From NCBI GenBank assembly GCA_030248215.1, contig JASANG010001477.1:1-64000 (forward strand): 64,000 bases of DNA, read 5' to 3'. This document shows, piece after piece, positions 33,486 through 46,540 of the stretch. Both the position numbers and the translations under genes were made by a program. How positions within the stretch are numbered: the stretch's first letter is position 1; each line of letters opens with the position of its first letter. The DNA comes from Enoplolaimus lenunculus (lineage: Eukaryota > Nematoda > Enoplea > Enoplida > Thoracostomopsidae). The notes under the pieces were generated by a model. That model did not search any database, was not told the origin of the DNA, and was given only the letters and a program-made list of their open reading frames with translations.

Positions 33486-33955
33486 TTTTTGAGCGAAGCG
33501 AAACTCCGAGCGTTTGTATTTTTTGCTCAGGGTCCAAAGGTGGATGTCCGTTTGTCCGTCCGTCCGTCCGTCCTTCCGAAAAGAACCTCAGGAACCGCTG
33601 AAACGATTTTGATAAACATTTGTTGTTTGAAAACTTTTTACATTGGGGTGTTAACCTCGCATTGGGGTTTTAAAACTTTAGGCCGTTTATTAGCTACAGG
33701 CTAATTTGCATAATTGGTTATGCCTAAATTAGTACTTTTTACTGTATTTCATTAATTATTAGAGTTACAAGCAATCTAATTTTAGCAACAAAGGGTTTCC
33801 GGGAACGAGAGATCAGAATAAAAATAGTTAGCTAGTAGTTAATTTGCATATTATCTTAATTAGTTAAGCCTAAATTACGATTTTTTAAATTATTTCACAA
33901 GTATGTCCGAACTTCGCTCAATACATGTAGTTCTACTACGACTGGTAATATAATG
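33486..33955. mobile_element. GAGCGAAGC-type element, short copy
   Basis: The left end TTTTTGAGCGAAGCGAAACT and right end CGAACTTCGCTCAATACATG face each other inverted. It holds a (GTCC)n run at 33550-33578 and TTAGCTACAGGCTAATTTGC motifs. About 470 bp. The apparent peptide through the GTCC run is a repeat artefact, also seen inverted at 58840-59046. Confidence 0.85.
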
Positions 33956-34937
33956 CTCATGTTGGGAACACTGTTGAAACATGAATCTAATATGGTTGCC
34001 GTAGTTCAGTTGATATCAATATGGCTTCTGTTTGCTAACAAAATTTAATGGTTTAGTTATCCTATACACATTAGCATAGTTTACCATTCCTTTTGAAACC
34101 TGTCTGTCCGTCCGCAACTTAACCGTACAATTCCTTTTGGACACTGTCTCTCCCTCCGCAACTTAACTGGTTAGTAGACTCCCAGCTTTGAACTGTAATA
34201 AGAGGGCTTTTATGCACTGTACCTCACATTTATGTTAAAGTATTATAGGGCCGTTACACTTGGGGGTGAATCGTCATCCAGTTCGTCAAAATCTTTTGAA
34301 ATTGATATGCTGCATCTCATGCGTCAATGCATGTGCGTTGTGGTAGGGTGCCGGTCGGCACCGGACGGCGAAGGATGGCGGTGGAAGTCATCAATAATAA
34401 TGAACCACCCTTAGGCTTTAGGATAAGGTTTCAGCATGAGTAAACCCTTTCCTAAGCCTTGAACCAAATCTTAAGCGTATAAATGTAGGAGAAGTGTACA
34501 AGACACCACTTCTTCCAAGTAAAACATTTGCAGGATAAGCTTGCAAGTTTCCAGCTGAAACTGACTAGAACGTTTAGAAACGTTTCACGATAAGCTAGCG
34601 TTTATATATATTTAGAGCCCACCCTTCTGCCATTGTTTACGTACCGGGTCTTTTCGGTGAGTTCGTTAACTGGTTGTAACTCGATCTGGTCAGTACTTTC
34701 AGCTGCTCAATTGTCCCAACTTTATGCAAATAAAGTGTTTTCATACTAAAACTACTTGGTTAAGCTGTGAGTAGAGACCACGGACGTTGATGATGTGAAA
34801 GATAGAGTGAATATAATATATCCTCTCGCGAAATTCATGTGACAAGAAGATAAAGTGCATTTATCAGGAATTACAATAACTTTCTTTCTAATCAAAGAAG
34901 ATCACAAAAAATTACCTTAGAGGTCCTGGAACAACAA

Positions 34938-35073
34938 GCCCGTAGCCAAATCACCTTACTAAGGGGGATGAAAATGTTTCAGGAGTGGCATACAAGGGTT
35001 TTTGATGACTTTACTAGCAAGGTTGAAAATTTTTTAGAGAAGGGTGCAGAATTCTTCCAAACGGACTGGGCCC
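34938..35073. mobile_element. CGTAGCC-type MITE
   Basis: Left AGCCCGTAGCCAAATCACC, core GGCATACAAGGGTTTTTGAT and AGCAAGGTTGAAAATTTTTT, right side ACGGACTGGGCCC, degenerate. Confidence 0.7.
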
Positions 35074-35750
35074 ACTTTGCCTCATTCTTGCTAATGAACT
35101 GCAGAACAATCAGATCGCATAGCCAGTGCTATAGTTGTGGTGGCAAATATTCCAAGTAGTAGGTTTCAGCTCTAAAGGTTCGAGCAAAATTTTGCAGCGT
35201 TCTAAATATGATGCCTTGGACGTTCTTGTATACTTTCCCGAACAGTTTTCGAAGTTTTCAAAATATGACGTAACTAAACTTAGGCGTAAGATTGTGGCTG
35301 AAGAGGGTACTAAAATTGTTTCGGCTGATGCGGCTAATTTTCGTTGAAAAATATCTTTTGTTCTTAAAATACCAACGGCTTCCGCCGGTTACTTAATTTT
35401 TAACCCCAGAACTTTAAATCACTTCTCGTTGAAATGATGCAATAAAGCAAAAAAAACAACAAAAAGGCGTTAAGTTTGAAGTATGTTCGAGAACACAGCA
35501 TACAGAATCAACTCAAATTAGACGCGAATGTTAACTCGATTGCCGGTCAAAATTGTAGTCCCTAAAGTATACTTCATTGACCAGAGCCAATATTCACCAG
35601 CTAAGACTCAAACAGACGCTCAGACAAACGTTCAATTATTCATTGGAGTGTGTAGCATGTTTTTAAACAAACGAATTGTGCAATCTCCTGCAGTTGATTA
35701 AAGTGCAATATTAAATGCCTGTCTTCCCCGTTTGCTGGTGTTAACAGTTT

Positions 35751-35885
35751 TAAGGTTGCGCTATACTTGTCGTCCGACGCTGTCTGTCACTGTCCGTCAC
35801 CGTACGGTATCGTACTTGAATTACTCACGCACGATGCCGTATGGTAACGTACGGCGCCGGACGTCTTTGTCGCAAGCACATTTGA
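35751..35885. mobile_element. GCTATACTT-type palindromic element
   Basis: Starts GGTTGCGCTATACTTGTCGT and contains imperfectly palindromic ACCGTACGGTATCGTAC and GGTAACGTACGGCGCC. Same family as 46349-46540; the right end is unclear. Confidence 0.6.
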
Positions 35886-36170
35886 GAATTACACGCATAG
35901 ATTTTAAGACTACAAGTTACGGTCGGAGCAAAATACTAAATCTGTAAGCAAAATCACTGCAATACAGCTACTGGAACACCTGCATCATAAAATTCAGAAA
36001 ACGTTTTAGAAATATGGCACAAACAGGGGGTCGTATACAACAGGAATGATGTGTTTCCTTCCGAAATTTCTAGCGACAAGAAAAAAATTTGCACTTTTAA
36101 CAGGTTTTAGAATGACCCATATTTTCGATGTCAAAACATTTTTGTCGCTTGCGACGCACTCGCTCGAAAA

Positions 36171-37128
36171 ATGACTTAAACATAACCCTGTGACAAAATC
36201 CGGACAAATCTAAAAAGTTTTCAACTAAAATTCAACCATGTGAGCAGGTTGCGACAGCTTCTCAATTTTTCTGCTAAATCACTTAAACATAATCCTGTAA
36301 TAAAATCCGGACAAATCTAAAAAATTTTCAACTGAAATTCAACCATGTGAGCAGGTTGCGACAGCTTCTCATTTTTTCTGCTAAATCACTTAAACATAAT
36401 CCTGTAATAAAATCCGGACAAATCTAAAAAATTTCAACTGAAATTCAACCAAGTGAGCAGGTTGCGACAGCTTCTCAATTTTTCTGCTAAATCACTTAAA
36501 CATAATCCTGTAATAAAATCCGGACAAATCTAAAAATTTTCAACTGAAATTCAACCAAGTGAGCAGGTTGCGACAGCTTCTCAATTTTTCTGCTAAATCA
36601 CTTAAACATAATCCTGTAATAAAATCCGGACAAATCTAAAAAGTTTTCAACTAAAATTCAACCATGTGAGCAGGTTGCGACAGCTTCTCAATTTTTCTGC
36701 TAAATCACTTAAACATAATCCTGTAATAAAATCCGGACAAATCTAAAAAATTTTTAACTGAAATTCAACCATGTGAGCAGGTTGCGACAGCTTCTCAATT
36801 TTTCTGCTAAATCACTTAAACATAATCCTGTAATAAAATCCGGACAAATCTAAAAAATTTTCAACTGAAATTCAACCATGTGAGCAGGTTGCGACAGCTT
36901 CTCATTTTTTCTGCTAAATCACTTAAACATAATCCTGTAATAAAATCCGGACAAATCTAAAAATTTTCAACTGAAATTCAACCAAGTGAGCAGGTTGCGA
37001 CAGCTTCTCAATTTTTCTGCTAAATCACTTAAACATAATCCTGTAATAACATCCGGACAAATCTAAACAGTTTTAAACTAAAATTCAACCATGTGAGCAG
37101 GTTGCGACAGGTTCTCAATTTTTCTACC
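36171..37128. repeat. 106-107 bp satellite array, nine units
   Basis: CTTAAACATAATCCTGTAAT recurs at 36175, 36282, 36389, 36495, 36601, 36708, 36815, 36922 and 37028, giving a period of 106-107 bp. Each unit includes GAGCAGGTTGCGACAGCTTC. Units are well over 90% alike by eye; the first and last are the most diverged. No reading frame runs through it. Confidence 0.96.
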
Positions 37129-37325
37129 AGTTAAGCATTTTGCAAATCTAAAAATCTTAGTGCAGATGCGTTTAATCTTTATAATCCGCAATGATAAGCG
37201 AATTTAAACATAAAATATATCTGTTTCTGTGTTAAAAATACAACCGCTATTGCATGCAAGCAAATTGAACATGAATTTGTTATTGTATATGTTCTTTAAA
37301 TAAAAACATAATCTAATCACCACAT

Positions 37326-37513
37326 GGGATCTAGAGGAGTGCGTTCGGCGCACTCCACCGTCAGAAAATTTTTCGAGACAAAACGGTGAGGTTTCTACAT
37401 TACAAATTTCTACCTCAGCAACTTGGCACATACTATATAGCATACAGTAAAAATGTGTTTCGTAACTTTTACCAGCCCACCCCCCGGGGGCAGAAATTTC
37501 TGAATCCGCCGCT
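37326..37513. mobile_element. GGATCC-type element
   Basis: Starts GGGATCTAGAGGAGTGCG, has GTCAGAAAATTTTTCGAGAC and ATATAGCATACAGTAAAAAT, and ends TTTCTGAATCCGCCGCT, the inverse type. Confidence 0.75.
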
Positions 37514-39933
37514 AAATTAAATCTGAGTTACTCCAAAACCTTTAAACACCAACACAACGCTTAAAAACTTGTCTTATGACTGAAAAATGATTAACGCTAG
37601 TAAAATAGGTTACTTACAGGAAACTTAGTGGTCAAAATTGCACAGTTGTCCACAAACTCTAGATTCACAACCGTAATAGCGAAGATTTTATAATTAACAG
37701 TTTTCAGTAAAGTACCGGAGTATTTCAAAATAAAGTGTCCAAAATCAAAAATTCAGCTTAGTCTTTAGAACGCTTGCTCAAATATAATAGTTTTAAGCTT
37801 ATGCATATTCAGCGCATCAAATGGTCTTCGTAGCTTATAGGCTACGAATCGGTATTTTATTCGTCATTAAATGTGACAACTTTATATCACCGAAATTGTA
37901 TCTTACATTTTCCGTTAGCAAAAATTGTTTTATTACCGACCGTTGTGGTGAAATTAAACTTTACTAAGTGACAGATACTTTAAAATCATTTTGTATCGAC
38001 TTGATAAACTGCTTTGAAAAACTTTATCGAAAAAAAATCAGAAATCTTTTCAGACAATCGTATAGACACGAATAGAGAGTAGACTTTTAATTTTCAGTTA
38101 ATCATCTAAAAGCGTCAGCGAAACAAACTAAATAAATCGTATCCCAGTATCCAAGGTGATTGCTTATAGAAAACTACTATTATCTTCTTTTACAGCATGG
38201 GTTTCGTAAATTGGTCGAAACCGAAATTAAAAGTTAATTTTTGAAATTGAAAAAATGCACCGCATAACTGTGTTTAAGCCCATTATTAAAGCTTGATTCA
38301 AGGTTTACATTTTAGAAAATTATCTTAGAGAAATACCGGTTAAGCGTATTGCAAGACGTATATCAGCGATAGGATGTAAGCGACTTTGTTGAACACTGGG
38401 GCATGTAAGCATTGTGACACGCTTGTACCGGTGCATATGCAATTCTGCAACACAGGGTATGTGAAAATAAGCAAAACCTATACAACTACAATTGATAAAC
38501 GAGTATAGGCAGAACGGTAGTTTTTGGCTTGCGCCGTGTTTAATTTTCTGCCGCCCCAATATGTCTTGTTCACATGGGACACTTTGAAACACCCTTAATT
38601 TTGTAATATCCTACGAAATTTTACGTTGGGTCACAAAGGTTGTTTATTATTGCTGTTTAAAAAATGAAAACGTTTTCCGCTTAAAATTTGTGCGTGAAAC
38701 GATCAGTGGAACTCATACATTTTGATAAACCGAAATAAATAATTTTTTCTATAATCCGGCCTTATTTGATTTTCGCTCCATCGTAAAGACAATCGTTTCC
38801 ATACATCGGCACCGTTGTTTGGATTAAATGCTCAAAGGAAGCAAATTTAAACTCACTTGTGAAGTATTTTAAGTTTAAATATTAACTGAGTCTGTATACT
38901 TATATAGTGTATTCTGTATAATTTTGAACGCAACGAAAATATAGCGTGACACTATACAAAACTGACAAATATCACACCACAAACTTCGAAGTAATATTGA
39001 GTTTATTGAATATTTTATAAGATAACAAACAATACCGTCAGGTTTTGGCATAAAAAATAAGCCGCCTGTACTGCCGTCGACTTGAAAATAACCGTTATTT
39101 AACGATTATAGGTTTATGTTTATAAAACAATCTGCCCAGGCCCGGTTGATAGCTCGCTAGCTCAACATGCTAGGAGGCGGAGGGCAAACAAGTTTTCAGG
39201 GGAGGGGTTTGCAGAAAACGAGTAAAATGCAGGTGCAGAAACCTAAAATTTTATTTACTTTCAAACAGACCCATTGAATGAAACAGCCTAAGGAACTAAG
39301 CTTAACCTTAAGCTGGAGTTTAAAATGTGGTCAGCTTTAGTATATATTTATCAAATACTGTGATAAAGTACTAAGCAACAGTTTCATAATTTCGAAACAT
39401 TTAGTTGAAATACAGTTCTAAGGCGTGTATAAAATCTGCGTGGGTGGTTAAATTAATAGAAGATATTTGATCAAATTTTAGAACAACTGGAATTTCGAGA
39501 AAATTTCACTTTTGAATATGAGCGGTATTAAGTAAATATACTGGTCAAAATGGTTCTGTTGACTAAACGAAAGTTTAACCAATTTTTTTAGCTAAAATAC
39601 ACCTTTTACAATCGAAATACGACCTTTCACAAACATTTTTCTGTGGATACGTAACTATAATTATTAAACTAGAAAATAGTTTGATTAAATTTCTAAAAAC
39701 GCCTACGATTTTACGTCGTTTGCCACGATGACAGCCACGAATATAACGTGTTTATGACGCTATTTCTATTGAAACTTTGGTTGTTTTTCGCTTGTTGAGT
39801 AACATTTTTAATTAAATCTTAAACCATAAACAGGGTAAAAAAACTTCCGGTATCTACAATGATTGGTTGCGCAACTGATTTTTTAATTTCGACTCGACGG
39901 AGACCGTATTCAGAGAGAGGTCACGGAAGTTCG

Positions 39934-40097
39934 GGCCCATGTTACTTTAAGGGGCGTCCAGGTTTCTGGTGGGTCTATAAAAGAGTAGGCTTAGATTCTA
40001 AGATACACAGGGACTCTTTTTTGCAATGCTTACGCTTAGGCTTAGGCTTAAGAATACGCTTTAATCTACTGTTACGACCCTTAAAGTAACATTGGCC
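39934..40097. mobile_element. TTAGGC-A MITE
   Basis: Ends GGCCCATGTTACTTTAAGGG and CCCTTAAAGTAACATTGGCC are almost perfectly inverted. Inside: TGGGTCTATAAAAGAGTAGG and CTTAGGCTTAGGCTTAAG. 164 bp. Confidence 0.92.
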
Positions 40098-41795
40098 GAA
40101 GTTCGGATAACTCTCAATGAATTTTGGTCGGCGAATATGATAGAATAGCGTAAAAAACCCGATACCAGAGCGTTGAATGAAACATATTAATGAAACAAAA
40201 TTGTATCAGACGTATGAAACAAAATTTACAAGCCAACAACTTTTCAAGATTTACGCTTAAGAAGAAAAGTCAAATATGATTCCACCGAAGTCTTCACGCA
40301 TAATATTTGATTTGACGCACATGATACCAAGATTTACAAGTCTACCTTGATTCATGAATGTTCGTACAATCAATTTGAGTTTTGAGAAACAATACTCGTC
40401 ACTGCAGTTGGAAACTGTAGGGCTGACTCTGACTACGCAATAATGAGGTTATATTTTGCAAAATTTGCACGGTTATCGCGAATCGGTTCGTCTTAGGGTA
40501 AATGTGCTGGCGTCTATTCCCGCTGGATGGGTTTTTTATGTCCGATCTAAGTCAACTTATTTCAGGGCTAAACCGATTTAGGTTTGATACCGGTCGGACT
40601 TGCGTAGCGCGAAACCACGAGGGTTAATATTCCAATTTTTTGCGTTTTCTCTTTCGGATCAAATGGTGGTAAAGTCCAAGAATGGACGGTGCGGGTCCCG
40701 TTTTCCTTCTTATTTACGTTTTCGACTGCCCTATTTTACTAAAATCTTCTTTTCTTCCACACTCTAATTTTCGATTCGGACCACTGATTTGTGTCGTGTG
40801 AGGAGTCAGCCTTCCCCGATGGTCAAAAGTTTTATCCAGAAGCAAGAAAGTGCGAGAATATGAGTCTCCTAACCACGAAACTTGCGGTAGTGTAGTCCAG
40901 CCGTGGTGCGGCTGGCCGGCTCGCAACCGGTTAGAATTTGCCTGTAACTGTTCGGTGATAACGGATAAGGATTGTAAATACAACGCTCCTCGAGATCTGA
41001 CTACGGAGTTCCTGTTTCTAATACTTACAGCTAATCTGACTACGCAACTTTTCATTGCACTACCATAGGTTTCCAACCGTATACAAACCATCAAAAAAGA
41101 TAAAACCGAAGGGCTTTCTCAGTATTTGGCAGAGTTACCTGCACGCCGTTTTAACCGGGCCGAACAACGCAATCAGGGCCCCCCAAAAATCGAAAAGTGC
41201 GTTTGATGGCTTGTTACTCATTGAAACATATCGTCAGTTCGGGGCATCTGCGTCCCGCTTTTTATTCCAGCGCTGGAACAGGTAAATACTAAGCTATAGT
41301 AAAGTTCGAAAACGTGTCACAAACCTTGTGATATAAACTTTTTTTCAGTTTGAATAACCACTGTCAACTGCGGTGTGTGTGATTAATAACAAAAATTGAA
41401 TATATTTGAAACAGTTTACAGCTGTCAGAAAAGTCAACAACCACGCATTATATTACAAAATCGTGAAAAATACGCAACAGATTTTTGAATAAAATGTACA
41501 ATAACAGTTTGCTAAATGTAAAACGCAAAACTACAATACTGTATATCAGTTTTGTATTATTGTCCAAAATTATGACCAAATTGAAAATTTTGCCGGCTAC
41601 CCCAGAAGCAATGTGTAACCTATTCAATAGTGCATGAATATTTCATATGGAGTATGCAAGTTAGGTTGCTGGCTTAACCCTTATCCCCATAAGTGCTTAA
41701 GTGTGTACGCGAAATAACACACAATGCGCCGTAGTCAATTATTCCGTAACGGCGTTGCGCGAAATTAATATAAGATGTGAAAGCGATATCGATCC

Positions 41796-41956
41796 GGGCC
41801 CGTAGCCAAGAAAGAGGGCAGAAAGGCTCAGCTCCCTGGAAAAATTTTGGCGGTCCTAGAGGATTTTCAATCTTGCTTGTAAGTCATTGTAAACCCTTAA
41901 ATGTCCCTCCTGAAACATTTTTGTCCCCGCTAGCAAGGTGAGCTGGCTACGGGCCT
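41796..41956. mobile_element. CGTAGCC-type MITE, best-preserved copy
   Basis: Ends CGGGCCCGTAGCCAAG and AGCTGGCTACGGGCCTG define the family termini; core CTTGCTTGTAAGTCATTGTA. 161 bp. Confidence 0.9.
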
Positions 41957-42808
41957 GCATCGATCTTGAGCGTCACGCTGTTATAGTTGAGTGGTGATGG
42001 TAATTGGCTTTCAGGCCAAAGTTGTTAGGCGAAAACCTGCAACGGATCCAGAATTTTCCGTTTGGAGTTAGTCAGGGTCGGGGATTATTTTGTTTTTAAG
42101 TTAAACATATCAGGACGTAACCGAGTTTCAATAATACAAACGTTTCGTTGCGAACAAATTGTAACCTGGCAAAATTACCGGTAGAAAAATTGAGACCACT
42201 CCTGCTTAAAATCGTGATTCTGTTGCGCCGCTACCGCTTAAAGTTGGAACTGCTACGAAATAATTTTTTAAATTTTTAATAAGTTTAAAGTTTAAATCAA
42301 ACATTCGCTGTTGAATGCAATGGGGGACACCCAGGCCTATGCTTTCCAACAGGAATCAAACTGTTTTTGTTCAAATTGAATACGAAAATATACGTTTGGC
42401 TTCTCACAATCGCTTCCGTCGTAGCGTTTTCTATAGTTGCCGTCTACCGGATCAGAAATTTCTGAATCCGTCGCTGTTGTGCGGACATTTTAACATTTCG
42501 AACATAAAAATTAGCGAAATTTCACGTAACCTACAGTTGTAAAATAGTTGGAATTCTGAATACTACTCGACCCTTTCATAAGGTAAAAGTGAAAATATGA
42601 TGTTCGTAGTGAAATATAAAAAAGTTTTAAGGAAATAACCTATGTTTGGTTTAACATCTGAACTAAATTGCATAAGTTCATTAAATGAAAACTGCTTATA
42701 TATTTTAAATCAAACATTCACTGTCTCTTTGAAACCAATTTTACAGTATGCTGTATATGTGCTAATTTTCTCAGGCGAAAAAAATCGGCCCTACCCGTCT
42801 GAATCCGC

Positions 42809-43018
42809 TACACTGAAAAACGGTGAGCCAAATTGACTCCCTTCGAAATAGGCTCTACGGTACTACACCAACTGATTCCAATTCGACTCCGCCAGCGTCA
42901 AACGTGCGATTCAGTGAGTCGAATTTGACTCTGGCCGAGTCGAATTTGACTCAGATTGTATAATATCATACGACCTATTTCGGAAAGAGTCAATTTTACA
43001 AACCATTGTTGCAGTGTA
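42809..43018. mobile_element. CACTGCAAAAA-type palindromic MITE, copy 2
   Basis: Ends TACACTGAAAAACGGTGAGC and CAAACCATTGTTGCAGTGTA; colinear with 24727-24938 including GTGCGATTCAGTGAGTCGAA. Confidence 0.88.
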
Positions 43019-43072
43019 GTGACTATAGACATGTAGTTTAGCTAATCTATATTTATGAAGAGCAAATAGCGC

Positions 43073-43200
43073 AGGCCCGTAGCCAGCTCACATTGCTAGG
43101 GGGCTGAAAATTTTCCACGATGGGCATTCAAGGGTTTTCAATGAATTACAAGCAAGGTTCAAAATTCCCTAGGGAGGGAAATTTTTCCAGAAAAGACAGT
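43073..43200. mobile_element. CGTAGCC-type MITE
   Basis: Left AGGCCCGTAGCCAGCTCACA, core GGGCATTCAAGGGTTTTCAA and AGCAAGGTTCAAAATTCC; the right end is not clear. Confidence 0.7.
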
Positions 43201-43353
43201 TTAGCAATTACTAATCTGTAACGTAATGATTGTTTTTGCTCCAGGATTAAAACAATTTTTCCCACACTTGGTAGCGTACAGTTAATTATTTTTTTCATTA
43301 TTAAAAATAAACGGCTGGATTTCAGTTATTATAAAGCAATTGACTAAAAACGC

Positions 43354-43599
43354 TACGCTGCAAATTCCAATGACTTGATTTTAATTCATAACGAGTTGAA
43401 TCACTGAATCTGAATTAGGTCAGTCAGAACTCGTATTTCAAAAATTGATTGAACCCATTCTGAGTTAATTAATCACCTCACCTGGAATTAAATCAGCTCT
43501 ACAGTGAGTTAATGTTTACTGTTATTAACACAGAAATAACCAGAAATTACTAATTTGTTCTCTGAATTGATTAATCAACTCAATGAAATTTACAGTGTA
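43354..43599. mobile_element. Palindromic element with TACRCTGCAAATT ends
   Basis: Starts TACGCTGCAAATTCCAATGA and ends AATGAAATTTACAGTGTA. It is internally palindromic (AATTAATCACCTCA, TTGATTAATCAACTCA). The termini resemble 42809-43018, so it may share the same transposase. Confidence 0.6.
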
Positions 43600-44414
43600 C
43601 AAGTAAAACAGTTAATACAAGCAGTGTGTTTACGTGAAATCACATTTGCAAGAAATTGGTCGACGAGTAGGGCCTTTACTTGAGGAAAGACAGCGGTGAT
43701 ATATTCCCCCCATAAAAATTTCTGGAAACAATCCAAACAGACACTTTTACAGGCTGTAGAATAATCTGTAGAAGTAACTCTTTTACCGCTCGCTCCGCTC
43801 GGTTGTACAATAACATTAAGACGTTGCTGTCCCCTCCCGAAATGAAATCATGAATGCGCCCCTGACCCTAAGGTAAACTTAAGGTAATAAGTCAACAAGA
43901 GTACAGCCATGAAAATAGAACTTACGCATTTGCGAATTTCTTTGCGTATCAAACTGTTATGGAACTTCAGTGAAAAACTCTGACCAAAATATGCCTGATC
44001 ACAAATGTAGTTGATGGTCTCAACCAAAAATTGAGAGTCCCTTGTACCTTTTCCTCACACGCATTTGAGGGTTAAGGCGTAGGCCAAGGCTTAAACTGAG
44101 ACTTAGATTCAAGATAAAATAACGGTTTAGACTTGCGCTAAAGTAAGATTTTTTCAAAACCTAAGCCAATGATTGTGACAGGAAGCGTACAAGAGCCAAA
44201 TTTGAAGGACCGGAGTCTTGATAAGCCGCGGACCGGACAAATCTGACGAGTATAGTCGTTCTACAACTCTAGCACCTGCTTCTATTCCGACATTGTCTAA
44301 TATTTGCAGTCATTTCGACAATGCTTTGGGTTAAAGCTACAAGTATACGTCAACAAACTTTCAACAAAAATCTCTCCAAACACGATATATTAGGTAATGC
44401 GTATTGTTGACAGT

Positions 44415-44603
44415 AGCGGATCCAGAAAATCCTGACGGGGTTTTACGTAATATATTGTAGTAAAACTCAAAGTGACGGAAACGCCAACGGTAATTTTGGT
44501 GGCAGAAAAGTTAAATATTTGCCATGTAGGAACCTTAATACTATTTTTTTATAAAAAATTTGATGACGAGGGGTGCAGCTCCCGTTCTCGCTTTAGATCT
44601 GCT
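44415..44603. mobile_element. GGATCC-type element
   Basis: Ends AGCGGATCCAGAAAATCCTG and TTTAGATCTGCT; contains TTTTACGTAATATATTGTAG, as in the fold-back at 49014. Confidence 0.65.
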
Positions 44604-45335
44604 ATGATATTGTTGACGTTGACGTAAAGTGCGGCTAAAATAGGATATTCAAACGTGACAAGAGTTAATTAGCAATTGTGTCAAGCTAGATTTCCTAATT
44701 TGAGAGGTACATTAAAGCGAAAAATAAATTGAGCTCGAAGAACGCAAATTTTATAAATTTTACATTTGAAATATCACAAAATTTGCTAATTAAATTTGCA
44801 GCAATTAAGAAGTTTACGAATTTGGGATGATTTAAGGTCAACTTTCCTATCAAACTTTTAAGTCTCAGCCAAACCGTGAGTTTAACAAGTACACACGAAG
44901 GGTAAACCTAAACCAGAATGTTTAATGCTGGCAAAATGTGAAACTTTCAAAAAATATAGGAATTACAAATCCGATTTTTTTAAACAAATGACATTTCGCC
45001 ATTCTTCATTTTGCGCGTCAAACAAATGGTTAGGTTGGCCAATGAAAACAAAGATACGATCTTTTAACAGGTCGTTTTCGAATTTTTAATGACACTATGA
45101 CCGTTTCACTATTTTTAATTTAAAATAAATCACTGAAATAGTATGAAACATTGGCTTAAAATCGCAGAATAATTTAATGTTTCACTGTATTTTAGTTAAA
45201 AAATTGCCAAAAATTGTTCAAATTCGATTTGCATCGTTTTGTCGCGCAAGCGTTGAAGTTTTTCGATTTTAAAAATTGTAAGAATTTAAATTCGAAAAAA
45301 ATTTTCAATCGGACATAAAAGCATGCTTACTATAA

Positions 45336-45896
45336 GGGCCCGTATTCTCAAATGTGTGTAGCATCTATCACCAGTTGATGATAAGTCTTGTAACTTTCAA
45401 TCCAGCGAATGCTGAGGCTTAAAATTCAGCATATTCTTCGCATATGAATTGCTCTAATCCTAGACTAATTTTGAGCTCAACAACTGTAATCAATAGTTGG
45501 TGAGTTTGAAAACGTATTACTAATTAGTGATAGTTGCAGTCTATGTTACTTTTCGTGCTGTTCCGGTTTCTGATGTTTCTGTAAAAGAGTAGGCTTACAT
45601 TCTAGACTACATTTTTTGCTTAAGCTTAGTCTTAGGCTTAGGATTAGGAATACGCTTTTGCAACGCTTAGTCTTAGGCTTAGGAATACGCTTAATCTACT
45701 GTTACGGCCCTAAAAGTAACATAGGCTTGCATTCTAGACTACATTTTTGCTTAGGCGTAGGCTTAGGCTTAGGAGTACGCTTTTGCAACGTTTAGGCTTA
45801 GCTTAGGTTTAGAAATACGCTTAATCTACTGTTACGGCCCTAAAAGTAACATTAACCACAGGTGCTATACACATTCGAGAATATTAGTCGATGATT
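45336..45896. mobile_element. TGTGTAGCACC-type MITE split by TTAGGC-A DNA
   Basis: Left half 45336-45545 (GGGCCCGTATTCTCAAATGT) and right tail 45858-45896 (GTGCTATACACATTCGAGAA) belong to one element. Between them lies TTAGGC-A sequence, so that insertion is younger. Confidence 0.85.
45546..45862. mobile_element. TTAGGC-A MITE with partial tandem copy, nested
   Basis: Begins ATGTTACTTTTCGTGC. A first unit ends TTACGGCCCTAAAAGTAACA at about 45721, then a second unit (starting inside the family at CTTGCATTCTAGACTACA) ends with the same TTACGGCCCTAAAAGTAACA near 45855. TTAGGC hexamers are present in both. It lies within the element 45336-45896. Confidence 0.85.
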
Positions 45897-46348
45897 GATA
45901 ACCTGGATTTTGGTCAAATAATTCTTTTTTTACCAGTAGTGCCTACAAAAACATAAAATATTCTTAAAAATATTACTGTTAATATTTATTCGCGAGAAAC
46001 TATTGATAACAAAGTGTGTATTTGAACTCAGCGTTTTTAGAGCAATACAAATCTACGGCTTGAACAAATTTTCAATTAAAGTTTGCACGCAACGCAGGTG
46101 GCATTTTGTACATCAACCCCAAACAATGAAATCATATATAATATTATATTCTCGGCGGATTTTTTTCAGTATCATCAAAACTATGAGTTAACAGCAAAAT
46201 ACATATACCAGCGATGCAGTCGGGCAATTTCGGAACGGGGTGACGCCGCAATTGGCCGATTCAAAAATTTATTATCGTTTTTTAAACGGTACTTAAGTTA
46301 AGCAAATACTTTTTAAGTCACTGACCAAATTTGATACGTTGCAGATTA

Positions 46349-46540
46349 CGGGTTGCGCTATACTTATTAATTATTTAAATGTAAGCCAGCGTCGTCCGTT
46401 ACCGTGCGTTACTGTCCGTTACCAGACCGTATCGTACCAATACGTGAGTTCTCGTACGATACCGCAAGGTGACGGACGGTGACGGGCGGCGCCGGACGTG
46501 ACGTTGAGGGTATGGCATTGCACCGACAAGTATGCCGCTA
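46349..46540. mobile_element. GCTATACTT-type palindromic element
   Basis: Starts GGGTTGCGCTATACTTATTA and ends CGACAAGTATGCCGCTAC, inverse for ACTT/AAGT. The inner palindrome pairs ACGTGAGTTCTCGTACGAT with sequence around TACCAGACCGTATCGTACC. GC-rich relative to its surroundings. Confidence 0.65.

Noticed and set aside
33489-33704. Peptides with VDVRPSVRPSV-like runs at 33489-33704 and 58840-59046
   Set aside because: Both come from (GTCC)n runs near the ends of the GAGCGAAGC element, in opposite orientation, with no longer frame.
36171-37128. CRISPR-like array
   Set aside because: Units are contiguous 107-bp repeats without unique spacers, in an animal genome; it is a satellite.
40714-41290. 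Possible LTR or coding region with 126-codon minus-strand frame
   Set aside because: No terminal TG...CA repeat pair, primer site or protein motif could be found; the residue pattern looks random.
45185-45275. Short minus-strand Lys/Gln/Leu stretch, considered as a coiled-coil exon for gene C
   Set aside because: Only about 25 codons, bounded by a TAA without a usable acceptor, and no match to the EQRKL signature.
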